In this document: piece by piece, positions 1-8,221 of the stretch
Position numbering within the stretch: the first letter of the stretch is position 1
Layout of the letters: every line of letters starts with the position of its first letter
Assembly: GCA_947488625.1 (NCBI GenBank)
Contig: CANKZR010000006.1
Span: 19,828 to 83,827 of the forward strand
Origin: an uncultured Sphingomonadaceae bacterium
GTDB taxonomy: Bacteria; Pseudomonadota; Alphaproteobacteria; Sphingomonadales; Sphingomonadaceae
Direction of reading: 5' to 3'
DNA: 64,000 nt
Notes under the pieces: generated by a model
What the model was told of the DNA's origin: nothing
The model's input: only the letters and a program-made list of their open reading frames with translations
Database searches by the model: none
Program-made: the position numbers and the translations under genes

Positions 1-110
1 CTATCGCGTTTGTCACATGCAGCTCCCACAGCTTCTTGCGGTCCACAGGGCAGCGCGCCGCCTTCTTCTTCCCATCGCAAAAGGTCTCTATCCTTCTTCT
101 CGATCACCAT
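1..110 (-). CDS. start of an unidentified gene leaving the window to the left (partial)
   Basis: On the minus strand an ATG at 110-108 is preceded by a good ribosome binding site (GGAG with 8 bases to the ATG) and opens a frame that stays open for 36 codons to the window edge. The visible peptide is charged and begins MVIEKKDRDLLRWEEEGG. I do not recognise it. A second minus frame here also reads plausibly but has no start with a binding site. The call rests on the binding site and open frame only; the sequence left of the window would settle it. Confidence 0.4.
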   Translation of the reverse strand, partial: MVIEKKDRDLLRWEEEGGALPCGPQEAVGAACDKRD

Positions 111-446
111 ATGGAATTCTCCAAATTGAAGCGGCGACGCAGCAGTCAATCATCGTATCAAGCAGAGGCCCAGCGTCTACAGAACCGTTAGTATCACAGC
201 GCCGATAGCACTGTTCCGGTCGCCTGTTCGGGACAGGGATGGCACTTGCACGACACATTATTCATTTCAGGTCGCGGCTCTCCTGAAAATTGCCTTGCGC
301 AGAAGAAACCCCGCGCATGAGCGTGTCATACGCGGGGTTTCAAAGCGGCCCAATTGCACCTGCGGCCCGCAGGGCTCCGGGGGGACGTCGGGACCGCCTG
401 TTCGGTGAGCGATGTAAAAGACGCTCGATGTTCTTTCCCGCTCGCG
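111..446. other. intergenic stretch, no convincing gene
   Basis: About 335 bases between the leftward partial gene and the end of the copper-regulon lipoprotein gene. Short open frames on the plus strand here have no binding site and no protein-like composition. The only clear structure is the terminator-like hairpin at 305-341. Confidence 0.5.
305..341 (-). terminator. strong hairpin, likely terminator of the leftward lipoprotein operon
   Basis: A perfect 11-bp inverted repeat, GAAACCCCGCG at 305-315 and its complement at 331-341, encloses a 15-base loop. Read on the minus strand the second arm runs into TTTCTTCT, a weak T-rich tail. It lies about 100 bases beyond the stop of the leftward gene at 447, which fits an intrinsic terminator for the DUF2231-lipoprotein operon. 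Confidence 0.6.
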
Positions 447-854
447 TCACATGTCTTTCATGTCGTGATCCGGCATCGTCCGCATATCGTGACCTGCATG
501 CGGGTCGGCGTGCTCGGCTGTCGGCGTGACCGCGCTGGCATCTGCCGGTAAAATTGGCGTCACTGGTGCCGCGCGCGAGTTGCCGGAGCGCGGCCTGGTT
601 GAGGCCTCGCCCATGCTCTCAGGGGAAGTTCCTGCGGTCACTGACTGCGTCTCGCGGTTAGCATCCGAGGAATTTTCGGAACCCTCAACATCGAGGGAAG
701 CTGTGGCAGCCGATGGCACAGTTCCGATGGTAATTGGCGTCTGCGCGTCAGGTGCCGAAACCCGCGATTCGTCACACCCGGCGAGGAAAAACAGAGCACC
801 CACGACTGGAGCGAGACCGGCGGCTGTCATCTTCGATTTGCTTTTGCGCATCAT
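447..854 (-). CDS. Met/His-tailed periplasmic lipoprotein, unknown family
   Basis: A 135-aa protein with a lipoprotein signal: a basic N-terminus, a hydrophobic stretch and the lipobox LAGC, so Cys27 is the likely lipidated residue. The middle is low-complexity and rich in Ser, Ala, Pro and Thr. The last 25 residues are rich in His, Met and Asp (HAGHDM and PDHDM), a pattern typical of periplasmic copper-binding tails. It follows the DUF2231 gene by 9 bases and so probably shares the ECF-type promoter at 1570-1594. Function is inferred: membrane-anchored copper buffering. No enzymatic motif is visible. Confidence 0.75.
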   Translation of the reverse strand: MMRKSKSKMTAAGLAPVVGALFFLAGCDESRVSAPDAQTPITIGTVPSAATASLDVEGSENSSDANRETQSVTAGTSPESMGEASTRPRSGNSRAAPVTPILPADASAVTPTAEHADPHAGHDMRTMPDHDMKDM

Positions 855-863
855 ACGATTCCC

Positions 864-1520
864 TTACAGCCAGGAAATGCCGAGATGGTTCTGGCCATGC
901 GCCAGTTCGCCGCCCAGGAATCCTTGGGCGAGAATGAGCACAGCCATCGAAACAAGCGCAATGCGCAGTACCGTCCTGCTCTCCGGGCGGCGGTGCGCTA
1001 GTGCGGCGAGTACAACACCCAGAACAGCAATCAGCATGCCGTTCCAGCGGTGAATCTGCATAGCCGTATCCCCGCCAAACCACAGGCCGGTATGTATCCA
1101 CCCGAATATGGCTGCAATGACGGCGCCGCCCGCCCCGCCATAAATGAGCACGCGTACGGCGGGCTCCAAGCCGGCTTCCCTACGCTTACCGACGAAGAGC
1201 TCGGTCAGCGCTGCCATCAGAAACAGGGCAATCGGGAAATGTATCGTGGCGGGATGCAATCTCTTGAGCACACCGACGATGCCTTCCTCGTTCACATCGG
1301 CGGCCTCACCCGATGCTTCGTCGTGCCCGCCGGAAGCATGAGCGTCGCCCGAAGCTCCATTCGATAATTCCTGGGCTTCACCAAAGTTGTCTGCTGGACT
1401 GCCTGTCGCAGGCGCAGCTGCGCTCTCGGCCCCGCCATGCGCTTCGTCACCATGCGCGTGGACCGGGCTGACCCAAAGAAGACTTGCACAAACAAGCGCC
1501 AACAGTTGGAATGGTTTCAA
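864..1520 (-). CDS. DUF2231-type membrane protein with His-rich periplasmic N-terminus
   Basis: A 218-aa protein with a signal peptide ending near VHAHG, a His/Ala/Gly-rich periplasmic stretch (about residues 22-75) and four hydrophobic segments from about residue 90 to the end. The motif LHPATIHFPIALF at the first of these is typical of DUF2231, a family often found next to copper genes. The start codon is TTG at 1520; AAGGG lies further upstream than ideal, so the start is uncertain. An ECF-type promoter motif lies 50-74 bases upstream. Likely role: an inner-membrane component of copper tolerance. The molecular activity is unknown. Confidence 0.8.
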   Translation of the reverse strand: MKPFQLLALVCASLLWVSPVHAHGDEAHGGAESAAAPATGSPADNFGEAQELSNGASGDAHASGGHDEASGEAADVNEEGIVGVLKRLHPATIHFPIALFLMAALTELFVGKRREAGLEPAVRVLIYGGAGGAVIAAIFGWIHTGLWFGGDTAMQIHRWNGMLIAVLGVVLAALAHRRPESRTVLRIALVSMAVLILAQGFLGGELAHGQNHLGISWL

Positions 1521-1569
1521 AATGACAGGTGCCCTTTCATGGCGGCTTACCGCTGCCCATGCAGATTGT

Positions 1570-1594
1570 TACGCATCTGGAGCTCTCACCCCTC
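1570..1594 (-). promoter_or_regulatory. ECF-type promoter motif 1 (DUF2231 operon)
   Basis: On the minus strand GAGGGG (1594-1589), a 15-bp spacer, then CGTA (1573-1570). The element and spacing match five other sites in this window. It sits 50 bases upstream of the DUF2231 start. The sequence around the minus-10 also reads ATGCGTAACAATC, identical to the first codons of the CnrY-like gene at 8956, probably by chance. Confidence 0.75.
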
Positions 1595-1734
1595 AGAACA
1601 GTTTTTGGGGGTGGGCTAGCGCAGGATTCATTCGAAATGTGTGGGGTCGGGCAATTAAACGTCTGCCCGAATTGCAACTCATTGCAGCGAGCGGAGCCCG
1701 GGGGAGCGTCAGCACCGACCCGGGTCGCCGGTTC

Positions 1735-2124
1735 CTAGTCTTGCTGCGCCATATCCTGCTGGGCAGCTATCTGCTCCATCATATCGTGCATCATCGTCAT
1801 GCGCTGGTGACAGGCCGCCATCATGCCAGCGTTGTCCCCCTGCATCATGCCCGCCATGTGTTCCTGCATCTTTTCGCGGTGCTCGGCCATCAGCCTTTGG
1901 CGTTCGGCAGGATCGCTTTCGGCGCGGGCCTGCTGCATCAGTGCGCGCATCTCAGCCATCTTCTCACGATGGGCTGTCATGGCCTCGGAATCCTGCATCA
2001 TGTGGCCACTGTGATCCTGCTGCTGTGCTGCAGCTTGATTTGCATGGTCATGCTGCTGCTGTGCCATCACCGGGGAGGCTGTCAGGCCGGTGGCGAGCAA
2101 TAGGGCTAGGGCTGTGCGTTTCAT
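1735..2124 (-). CDS. Met/His/Gln-rich periplasmic protein of the copper regulon
   Basis: A 129-aa protein starting at the ATG at 2124, chosen because AAGGGA precedes it at good distance and a typical signal peptide follows (MKRTALALLLATGLTASPVMA); an upstream extension of the frame is not signal-like. The mature part is helical, with REKMAEM and REKMQEH repeats, many Met, His and Gln residues and one Cys. It resembles small Spy/CpxP-like or copper-buffering periplasmic proteins, but I see no defining motif. ECF-type promoter motif 2 lies 55-79 bases upstream. Inferred role: periplasmic copper binding or chaperoning. Confidence 0.75.
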   Translation of the reverse strand: MKRTALALLLATGLTASPVMAQQQHDHANQAAAQQQDHSGHMMQDSEAMTAHREKMAEMRALMQQARAESDPAERQRLMAEHREKMQEHMAGMMQGDNAGMMAACHQRMTMMHDMMEQIAAQQDMAQQD

Positions 2125-2178
2125 CGTCGAGTTCCCTTCTGTAACTGTGTGGTGGATGCCTTGTGCATTCATCACCTT

Positions 2179-2203
2179 TACGCAGCGAACGTCGCTGCCC
2201 CTC
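2179..2203 (-). promoter_or_regulatory. ECF-type promoter motif 2 (Met-rich protein)
   Basis: On the minus strand GAGGGG (2203-2198), 15 bp, CGTA (2182-2179). The spacer is itself a palindrome, CAGCGA-CGT-TCGCTG, extendable by one pair, so a second regulator could bind between the two promoter elements. Confidence 0.75.
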
Positions 2204-2353
2204 AAACAATCACGCAAAAGATGGTGGCGGCGAAGGGCAGGCCAACAGCCGAGCCGGTTGCAGCAGTACTGATTTTCAGCCACGTTTCCGGCATAAGCCC
2301 AGAGAAAAGAAAGAGACTGTCATGGTATCAGAAAAGCCGCCAGGAATGCTGCA

Positions 2354-2641
2354 ATGAGCACGGTCAACGATGATGGCAGCTGGCAAGTCCCGGAACCCGA
2401 CCACGCCGAACTGGTGCAGATGCGCATTCGGCTCATAACGCTCGAAAACATCGTTCTTGGCCTGCTGTCCGGAGCGAGCAGTGAGCAGATCGAACAGATC
2501 AGAAAGCGCGCGGACATGATTGAACCGCGCCCCGAGGCGAGCAGGCACCCCCTCACCGAACTGGCAGCCAATGACATGCGCAAATTTCTTGACCGTGCTG
2601 CTCGGCTTGCCGACAACGCGGATCATGGAGAGGCGGAGTAA
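2354..2641 (+). CDS. small hypothetical protein
   Basis: A 95-aa soluble, acidic, predicted helical protein. The ATG has AGGAA 7 bases upstream. No known domain is recognised. It is transcribed away from the Met-rich copper gene, with a 229-base divergent region between them, and precedes a membrane-protein gene. A longer minus-strand frame covers the same DNA but has Arg/Ser-rich shadow composition, so this strand is preferred. Function unknown. Confidence 0.55.
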   Translation: MSTVNDDGSWQVPEPDHAELVQMRIRLITLENIVLGLLSGASSEQIEQIRKRADMIEPRPEASRHPLTELAANDMRKFLDRAARLADNADHGEAE

Positions 2642-2725
2642 TCCGGCAATGCAAACGCGATCGAGGACCGAAAATGCAGGCCGGGCGCGGCTTCGTGATG
2701 CACATATCTGCGGTATCCTGGTAAC

Positions 2726-3166
2726 GTGACCAGAACCCATTGGCTAATCTATATTTGCGGCAGCTTGATCGCGTTCGTCTGGGAAATCTACCAGATGCCG
2801 TTTTTCGTTTCCGGCAATCTCGAACCCTATGAACAGACCATTCGCTGCGGCATTGCGAGCTTGGGCGATGGACTTATCCTGCCCGCAGCCTACTCGCTCG
2901 CAGCCATCAACGGCGGGCGGGCCTGGTTTCGCCGAGGCGCCAAGATACCTTATGCAATATTCTTCGGTTTCGGTCTTGTCGTTGCGATCGCTGTCGAAAT
3001 CATCGCGACGTCGCTACCGTCAGACAGCCTGCTGAGCTGGCGCTATAGCGCTCTGATGCCTCGTGATCCATTGACCGGCATGGCTCTGATCCCGATCGCG
3101 ATGTGGACGATCGTTCCTGCGCTGACGATCCTTCTGGTTCGGTTTGCTCAAACCGAGCGCAACTGA
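2726..3166 (+). CDS. hypothetical four-helix inner-membrane protein
   Basis: A 146-aa protein with about four hydrophobic segments (near residues 5-22, 42-60, 75-95 and 118-140). It begins at GTG with no strong ribosome binding site. I do not recognise the family. It ends 13 bases before the convergent PepSY gene. The start is uncertain and the function unknown. Confidence 0.55.
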   Translation: MTRTHWLIYICGSLIAFVWEIYQMPFFVSGNLEPYEQTIRCGIASLGDGLILPAAYSLAAINGGRAWFRRGAKIPYAIFFGFGLVVAIAVEIIATSLPSDSLLSWRYSALMPRDPLTGMALIPIAMWTIVPALTILLVRFAQTERN

Positions 3167-3179
3167 ACTGAAAGCAGTC

Positions 3180-3932
3180 TCAACGAGCGACTTGGCCACG
3201 TCTCGCCCGGCGCTTCATCCTCGGGAACCTGTTGGCCAGCAAGACGAAGCCCGAGATCGCGATAATTGTCCCGCCGATGCCGAACAGCAAAAGCCACCAG
3301 CTGTTGATCCGGTCGCGCTGCGTCCAGTCCATGATGTGCAGCCCCCAGATGAAATCGAAGAACCGCCACGTGTCGCTTCGCGCGGAGAGGACCGCACCGC
3401 TCGATGCATCGACATAGACGCGCGTGTTAGCCACGTCATTATAGGTGATTTGCCATGCAGGAAACGGGCCCCTGAATTCGGTGCCAACGCTTTCGTCGAC
3501 CAGGCGCGCCGCATGGATGGATGTTTGCGGGCCGACCCAGGCGCGGCGCGCAATTGAACGTGCCGTGGCTGCTGGAATGGGAGATAGTATCCGCCCGCTT
3601 AGTGGCTCATGCAGGCTCACCGCGCCATCGGCTCGCCGCACCTCAGTAACAGTCTTGCCATCAAGAGCCCGGGTCGTGATCGCGGTAATGCCATCGCTGT
3701 CGGACAGCCATCGCGGGATGGCGGCCTCGTCGGGAAGCGTTTGCGCTGCACGCGAGATGACGTGCTCGGATCGTACTTCCTCCAGATCGAGAAAGGACAT
3801 CAAAGCTCCGGTGGCCATCCACAGAAGGACCTGGAGGCCGACGAAGGCCGCGAGCCATTTGTGCAGCTTGCTGCCCAGGACATGCAGGCGCAGTCTGAAC
3901 GAGCGCTTCGCCACCGGGTTGGCCACTCGCAC
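3180..3932 (-). CDS. PepSY-domain membrane protein
   Basis: About 250 aa. There is a hydrophobic segment near residues 27-48, a periplasmic PepSY-like region (about 80-195, with WQITYND and TRVYVDASSGAV) and a second pair of hydrophobic segments near the C-terminus. PepSY-associated transmembrane proteins often accompany metal uptake, ferric reductase or copper genes. The start is GTG; 3932 and 3926 are both possible, and 3926 is better spaced from GGAG. It is the last gene of the leftward copA-copB-DUF4440-PepSY operon, 5 bases after the previous stop. Possible role: heme or metal reduction at the inner membrane (inference). Confidence 0.75.
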   Translation of the reverse strand: MRVANPVAKRSFRLRLHVLGSKLHKWLAAFVGLQVLLWMATGALMSFLDLEEVRSEHVISRAAQTLPDEAAIPRWLSDSDGITAITTRALDGKTVTEVRRADGAVSLHEPLSGRILSPIPAATARSIARRAWVGPQTSIHAARLVDESVGTEFRGPFPAWQITYNDVANTRVYVDASSGAVLSARSDTWRFFDFIWGLHIMDWTQRDRINSWWLLLFGIGGTIIAISGFVLLANRFPRMKRRARRGQVAR

Positions 3933-3937
3933 TCCGA

Positions 3938-4501
3938 TCAGCGGTTGCGCGGCGCGCGCGACGAGGAATGATATTGCACGATCTTCCAGCCATCGGCGTC
4001 ATGGGCAAGTACGGATGTTGCCACGCCTTCGCGCTCGATCACCCGCCCATCCGTCAGTTCGATCCGGTAGGTATAGGTCTCGCGCCCGTAAGCGAGATGT
4101 CCCATGCGGGTGACCGCAACGGTCGGATCACCGAAGGTGAAACTTGTAATTGCATCCAGTTCGGGCCCGAGATGATGCTCCATATAATGCGTGAAGCTGC
4201 CTTCGTCCTTGCCGTTCTCGTAAACGAAAGATTCGTCGGCAAAAAGGGCATCCATTGCGTCAGCATCGCGGGCAACCAATGCCTCACGGTAGGCGACCAG
4301 AGCCGCTTCTGCACCGGCGACATCATCGTTCATGGCCGCCATGCGATCGGCATGGTTCATGCCTTGCGCCGAATGGTCCATCTCCATCGCTTCAGCTTGT
4401 TCCTGATGCGCCGAATGATCCGTGGTCTGCGCCATCGCCGGTACTGCGGAAACTGCGAGGGCCGAAGCCATCAAACCTTGAATGATCATCGACTTTTTCA
4501 T
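3938..4501 (-). CDS. exported DUF4440/SnoaL-like protein with Met/His-rich leader
   Basis: A 187-aa protein: signal peptide to about residue 24, a His/Met-rich linker (HSAHQEQAEAMEMDHSAQGM), then an NTF2-like fold of the DUF4440 type (about 60-185). The ATG is preceded by GAGGGA. It lies 16 bases downstream of copB in the leftward copper operon. NTF2-like pockets bind small ligands or catalyse isomerisations, but no substrate can be read here. The attached copper-binding linker suggests a periplasmic role in copper handling. Confidence 0.75.
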   Translation of the reverse strand: MKKSMIIQGLMASALAVSAVPAMAQTTDHSAHQEQAEAMEMDHSAQGMNHADRMAAMNDDVAGAEAALVAYREALVARDADAMDALFADESFVYENGKDEGSFTHYMEHHLGPELDAITSFTFGDPTVAVTRMGHLAYGRETYTYRIELTDGRVIEREGVATSVLAHDADGWKIVQYHSSSRAPRNR

Positions 4502-4517
4502 TAGTTATTCCCTCTTT

Positions 4518-5780
4518 TTAGAACCAGAACCGGACACCGACGACATAGTTCGTCACGCTCGGGTCTTCGCCGGCCGCACGGGCATAGGCGGCACTATCGC
4601 CTATCCGCCATTCCTGAGAGACGCCGATATACGGCGCGAATTCGCGTGCGAATTCATAGCGCAGGCGAAGGCCTGCTTCGATTCGGTCGATCCCCGCGCC
4701 AACTCCCAGCTCCGGAATATCCTGAGCCGAAAGTGCAAGTTCCGCGCGCGGCTGAAGGATCAACCGCTGGGTGATGCGCTGGTCAAGTTCGCCCTCGATG
4801 CGGGCCGTCACATCGCCCTTGCTGGAAATAAACGCCGCAGCATCGACTTCGAACTTGTAAGGGGCAATACCCTGGATGCCGATCACCGCATGGGTGCGTT
4901 CAGGTCCGGTCAAGTCTTGTCGGACACCAGCCTGGAAGTCGAAAAAGGGTGCGATGGCGCGGCTCCACAGAGCCTGCACCTCGGCCCCTTCGATCGGTTC
5001 GCCGAAGCTGCCCTCGCCTTCCGATTTGAACCAGAACTTATTGATATCGCCGCCGTAATAACCCTGAACGTCCCAAAGATAGCCGTCCGCGCCTTCGCGC
5101 GCCCGGTATTCCACGCGGTCGCCCTGTATCCATAGCCGCATGCCGCCATCGGTTTCGCGGACCAGCTCCTGCCGGGCTTCGTTCATGGCTTCCTCGCCCC
5201 AAATTGCAATACCGGCGCGCGCGGGGCCGCTGCCAGCTTCGGGCGGAGGCGGGAGGAGCGGGATCATATCGTCGGCAGACCCTTGCATTGCGGAATGATC
5301 CATTCCCTGCATGGCTGGTGACGGCGCGGAAACCTGGCCCATCTGACTGTGGTCCATCTGGCTGTGGTCCATCTCGCTCTGGCTCGCCTGGCCTTGAGGC
5401 ATATCGCCATGATTCATCTGGCTGTGATCCATTTCCATGGATTCCTGACCGGACTGCGCCATGGGCATCTCCATGCCCGAACTTTCTTCACCTTCGGCCA
5501 TCGCCCCTTGGCTCATCTGCGAATGATCCATGGTTCCGTGATCCATCGCCGGTTGGTCGCTGGCGGTCGGCTCGCAGGCGCCGTCCGCAACGGCATGGCC
5601 CATGTCCCGATGGCGCTGCGCTTCCTGCGCACACCTGTCCGCAGCATCCTGGCCCGTGACCGGCTGAGCCCCGGGCTGGGGTTGACTGGTGTCATGCCCG
5701 GCATGCTGTGCCGAAGCCGGTGCCGACAGCATCGTTCCGGCAGCGAGCGAGGCAAGCAGGCTTGCTAGAAAAGTCTTCAT
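4518..5780 (-). CDS. copB: copper resistance protein CopB/PcoB, outer membrane
   Basis: A 420-aa protein: signal peptide (cleavage near ASAQ), then about 150 residues of Met/His repeats (MDHSQM, MNHGDM, MDHSAM) that can bind many Cu(I) or Cu(II) ions, then the CopB beta-barrel domain (about 185-420) ending in a C-terminal Phe as expected for an outer-membrane protein. The CopB family works with the oxidase CopA in periplasmic copper sequestration and export. Its ATG overlaps the copA stop by four bases, so translation is probably coupled. Confidence 0.95.
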   Translation of the reverse strand: MKTFLASLLASLAAGTMLSAPASAQHAGHDTSQPQPGAQPVTGQDAADRCAQEAQRHRDMGHAVADGACEPTASDQPAMDHGTMDHSQMSQGAMAEGEESSGMEMPMAQSGQESMEMDHSQMNHGDMPQGQASQSEMDHSQMDHSQMGQVSAPSPAMQGMDHSAMQGSADDMIPLLPPPPEAGSGPARAGIAIWGEEAMNEARQELVRETDGGMRLWIQGDRVEYRAREGADGYLWDVQGYYGGDINKFWFKSEGEGSFGEPIEGAEVQALWSRAIAPFFDFQAGVRQDLTGPERTHAVIGIQGIAPYKFEVDAAAFISSKGDVTARIEGELDQRITQRLILQPRAELALSAQDIPELGVGAGIDRIEAGLRLRYEFAREFAPYIGVSQEWRIGDSAAYARAAGEDPSVTNYVVGVRFWF

Positions 5781-7594
5781 GCTTCGCTCCCGTCCGGATT
5801 GGCGACCGTGACGATCTGAAACATCCCGGCGTGCATGTGGTAAAGAAGATGACAGTGAAAGGCCCAGTCACCCGGCTCGTCGGCAGTCAGGTCGAATTGG
5901 GCGCTGCCGCCTGGCTGCAGGATTACCGTGTGCTTCAAGGGCTGGCGATCCGCAGGGGCACCATTGACCAGTTCGAAGAAATGACCGTGGAGATGGATCG
6001 GATGCGCCATCATCGTGTCGTTGATGAGCTTGACCCGTACCCGCTCGTCATAGGCAAAGCGGATCGGTTCGTCGGAGACGGCGGAAAACTTCTTGCCGTC
6101 GAACGACCACATGTAGCGCTCCATATTGCCGGTCAGATGGATTTCCATCCGCCGGGACGGAGTTCTGCCTTCCTCGTGCGGCCTCAGCGCGCGAAGCTTG
6201 CGATAATCGAGCGTGCGATGGGGCACATCGGCAAGGCCAATGCCCGGATCGCCCATGCGATCGACCGGGTTCATCGATACCATGTCGAGGCCCGGGCCGA
6301 CCTTCACGTCAGGCGGAAGGCGCGACGTATCGCGCATCTGCATGCCAGACATGCCTGCCATCCCCGCCATTGCGTCGCCGTTCGGCGCTCCGCTCGAACC
6401 ATGATCCATGCCCGCCATGGCACCATCGGTTCCGTGATCCATCCCTGACATGTCACCACCAGTGCCTGCACCGTGGTCCATACCGCTCATGCCCATGTCG
6501 GCCATGGTGAGCAGCGGCGGATCGCGCAGCGGAGGTATAGCTGCGCGCGCGCCGGGCCTGCTCGCCAGCGTCGCGATGCCCATGCCAGAGCGGTCCATCG
6601 ACTCCGCCACCAGCGTGTAGGCCGGTTCCTCGCGCGGGGTGACGACAACGTCGTAGGTTTCGGCGACACCGATCTGCAGCTCATCGACCTCGACCGGTTC
6701 GACATTCTGTCCATCAGCCTGAACCACTGTCATGGGTAGGCCGGGGATGCGTATATTGAAGAAAGTCATCGCGCCGGCATTGACAAAGCGAAGGCGCACC
6801 CGCTCACCCGGCCGGAACAGATACTCCAGATTGTCCAGCGGGCCATGGCCATTCAGAAGATAGGTATAGGCCGCGCTCGATACGTCGAGGATGTCAGTCG
6901 GCATCATGCGCATCTTCGCCCACATCCGGCGGTCTTCACCCGACAGCGGATAATCATCAGTCCAGGTGTTCTGGTTGTAGTTGAAGTAGCCTTCGCCCTT
7001 CTTGAGCTTGTCGAAGATCGCGTGCGGCGACATGTCGCTGAATTCGCTCAGCACCACGATATATTCGCGGTCGGCCTGCACCGGATCGGGACCTGCGGGA
7101 TCGACCACGATCGCGCCATAGTGGCCCGCCTGTTCCTGAAGGCCGCTGTGCGAATGCCACCAGTAAGTTCCTGATTGCCGCACGGGAAATTCGGCGGTGA
7201 AGGTCTCACCCGGCTTGACGCCGGGGAAGCTCACTCCCGGAACGCCATCGAGCTCAAATGGTACGAGAAGCCCGTGCCAGTGAATGGACGTATCTTCCTC
7301 AAGCTGGTTATGCACGTTTAGCCGGACCGTCGTTCCTTCCTGCAGGCGCAGGAGAGGTCCTGGAATACTGCCATTGACAGCGATCGCGCCGCCGCGCCTG
7401 TTGCCGCTTGCGAAGGCGGACCGGGCTACGGTGAGGTCGATATTCGGCCCCGCCACCTCGTCCAGTCCCTTACGGGCATTTCCCGCCAGGAGGTCACCGC
7501 CGCGCGCCCAGGCCGGCATTGCTCCGGCAAGGCCAAGCAGGCCCATCCCGCCTGCTCCCGTACCAAGGAATTTGCGTCGATTTACGGAAATCAT
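5777..7594 (-). CDS. copA: CopA/PcoA copper-resistance multicopper oxidase
   Basis: About 605 aa. It has a Tat signal (NRRKFLG at residues 5-11 with a hydrophobic stretch after it) and all cupredoxin copper sites: HWHG (105-108), HSH (147-149), the C-terminal HPIHLHGHFF and HCHLLYHMHAGM. A Met/His-rich insert (MSGMDHG, MAGMDHG) lies near residues 365-430. The family oxidises Cu(I) and sequesters copper in the periplasm. I place the start at 7594 rather than the ATG at 7618 because AGGAG precedes 7594 and the predicted promoter minus-10 (7633-7630) would leave almost no leader before 7618. First gene of the copA-copB-DUF4440-PepSY operon. Confidence 0.95.
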   Translation of the reverse strand: MISVNRRKFLGTGAGGMGLLGLAGAMPAWARGGDLLAGNARKGLDEVAGPNIDLTVARSAFASGNRRGGAIAVNGSIPGPLLRLQEGTTVRLNVHNQLEEDTSIHWHGLLVPFELDGVPGVSFPGVKPGETFTAEFPVRQSGTYWWHSHSGLQEQAGHYGAIVVDPAGPDPVQADREYIVVLSEFSDMSPHAIFDKLKKGEGYFNYNQNTWTDDYPLSGEDRRMWAKMRMMPTDILDVSSAAYTYLLNGHGPLDNLEYLFRPGERVRLRFVNAGAMTFFNIRIPGLPMTVVQADGQNVEPVEVDELQIGVAETYDVVVTPREEPAYTLVAESMDRSGMGIATLASRPGARAAIPPLRDPPLLTMADMGMSGMDHGAGTGGDMSGMDHGTDGAMAGMDHGSSGAPNGDAMAGMAGMSGMQMRDTSRLPPDVKVGPGLDMVSMNPVDRMGDPGIGLADVPHRTLDYRKLRALRPHEEGRTPSRRMEIHLTGNMERYMWSFDGKKFSAVSDEPIRFAYDERVRVKLINDTMMAHPIHLHGHFFELVNGAPADRQPLKHTVILQPGGSAQFDLTADEPGDWAFHCHLLYHMHAGMFQIVTVANPDGSEA

Positions 7595-7629
7595 TGAATG
7601 CGGCTCCTGATGTGACATACACCCACCCT

Positions 7630-7654
7630 TACGCGCCTGTCAGCTGTACCCCTC
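7630..7654 (-). promoter_or_regulatory. ECF-type promoter motif 3 (copA)
   Basis: On the minus strand GAGGGG (7654-7649), 15 bp, CGTA (7633-7630). It overlaps the last codons and stop of the sigma-factor gene (stop at 7642-7640), so copA can be transcribed separately from the upstream regulatory cassette. Confidence 0.75.
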
Positions 7655-8215
7655 AAAGTTTTTGACCCGTTCTCTCAGCCGGTTGCGCGCACGATATATG
7701 CGCGTCTCGATCGCCTTCTCGGTCGTGCCGAGCAACGCGGCGGCTTCGGCCTGGCTTCGGCCTTCGACACTTACGAGCACAAGCGCTTCGCGCAGGCGTA
7801 TGGGCAACCGCCCGATCTCCGCCTCGACGAGCCTGAGTTGCTCACGGCTCGCTGCAAGGTTTTCGGGATCGGGCGTGTCGTCGGCCACCGCCTGTACCTC
7901 GTCGGAACTCGGAAAACCGAAGAAACCGACGACCTTCCTTCGGCGAAGTCGGTCGCGACACCGGTTCAGGACAATTGTTGTAAGATAAGGGCCGACGGGC
8001 TTGGAGGCATCGAGACGATGCCGGGTGAGCCAGACCGATGCGAGGCTATCCTGGACCACGTCCTGAGCGGAGGAGGAAGACCCCAGCATGCGCGTCGCCA
8101 GCGCAATCAGCCGCGCGATGTGGGCTTCGACAAGAGACGAAAACGCCTGCCTGCTGCCGGCCACGACCTGCGCGACAAGTATTTGTTCTGAATTGCCCCC
8201 CTTTTTTACCGGCAT
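7640..8215 (-). CDS. ECF sigma factor, CnrH-like
   Basis: A 191-aa sigma factor with region 2 (about residues 22-90; SAQDVVQDSLASVW and a basic RDRLRRRK end) and region 4 (about 130-185; RLPIRLREALVL and EGRSQAEAAALLGTT followed by the recognition helix). The length equals that of Cupriavidus CnrH. It follows the CnrX-like gene by 6 bases and lies just upstream of copA. It should direct RNA polymerase to the six GAGGG-N15-CGTA sites in the window, including its own operon promoter. The assignment to those sites is inferred from shared context and not shown. Confidence 0.92.
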   Translation of the reverse strand: MPVKKGGNSEQILVAQVVAGSRQAFSSLVEAHIARLIALATRMLGSSSSAQDVVQDSLASVWLTRHRLDASKPVGPYLTTIVLNRCRDRLRRRKVVGFFGFPSSDEVQAVADDTPDPENLAASREQLRLVEAEIGRLPIRLREALVLVSVEGRSQAEAAALLGTTEKAIETRIYRARNRLRERVKNFEGYS

Positions 8216-8221
8216 GCGGGG

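Noticed and set aside
17..208. Plus-strand 63-codon frame at the left edge
   Set aside because: No binding site and atypical composition; a minus-strand start with a good binding site overlaps it.
1647..1670. A TCGGGCA hairpin between the Met-rich gene and the DUF2231 promoter
   Set aside because: Only 7 bp, no T-run and no clear terminator role.
1387..2103. A 238-codon plus-strand frame over the DUF2231 leader and Met-rich gene
   Set aside because: Its His-rich look arises from reading Met codons (ATG) of the minus-strand gene as CAT. The minus strand has a signal peptide, binding site and promoter motif.
2276..2740. A 154-codon minus-strand frame opposite the small gene at 2354
   Set aside because: Arg/Ser-rich shadow composition, no binding site; the plus-strand frame has AGGAA and balanced composition.
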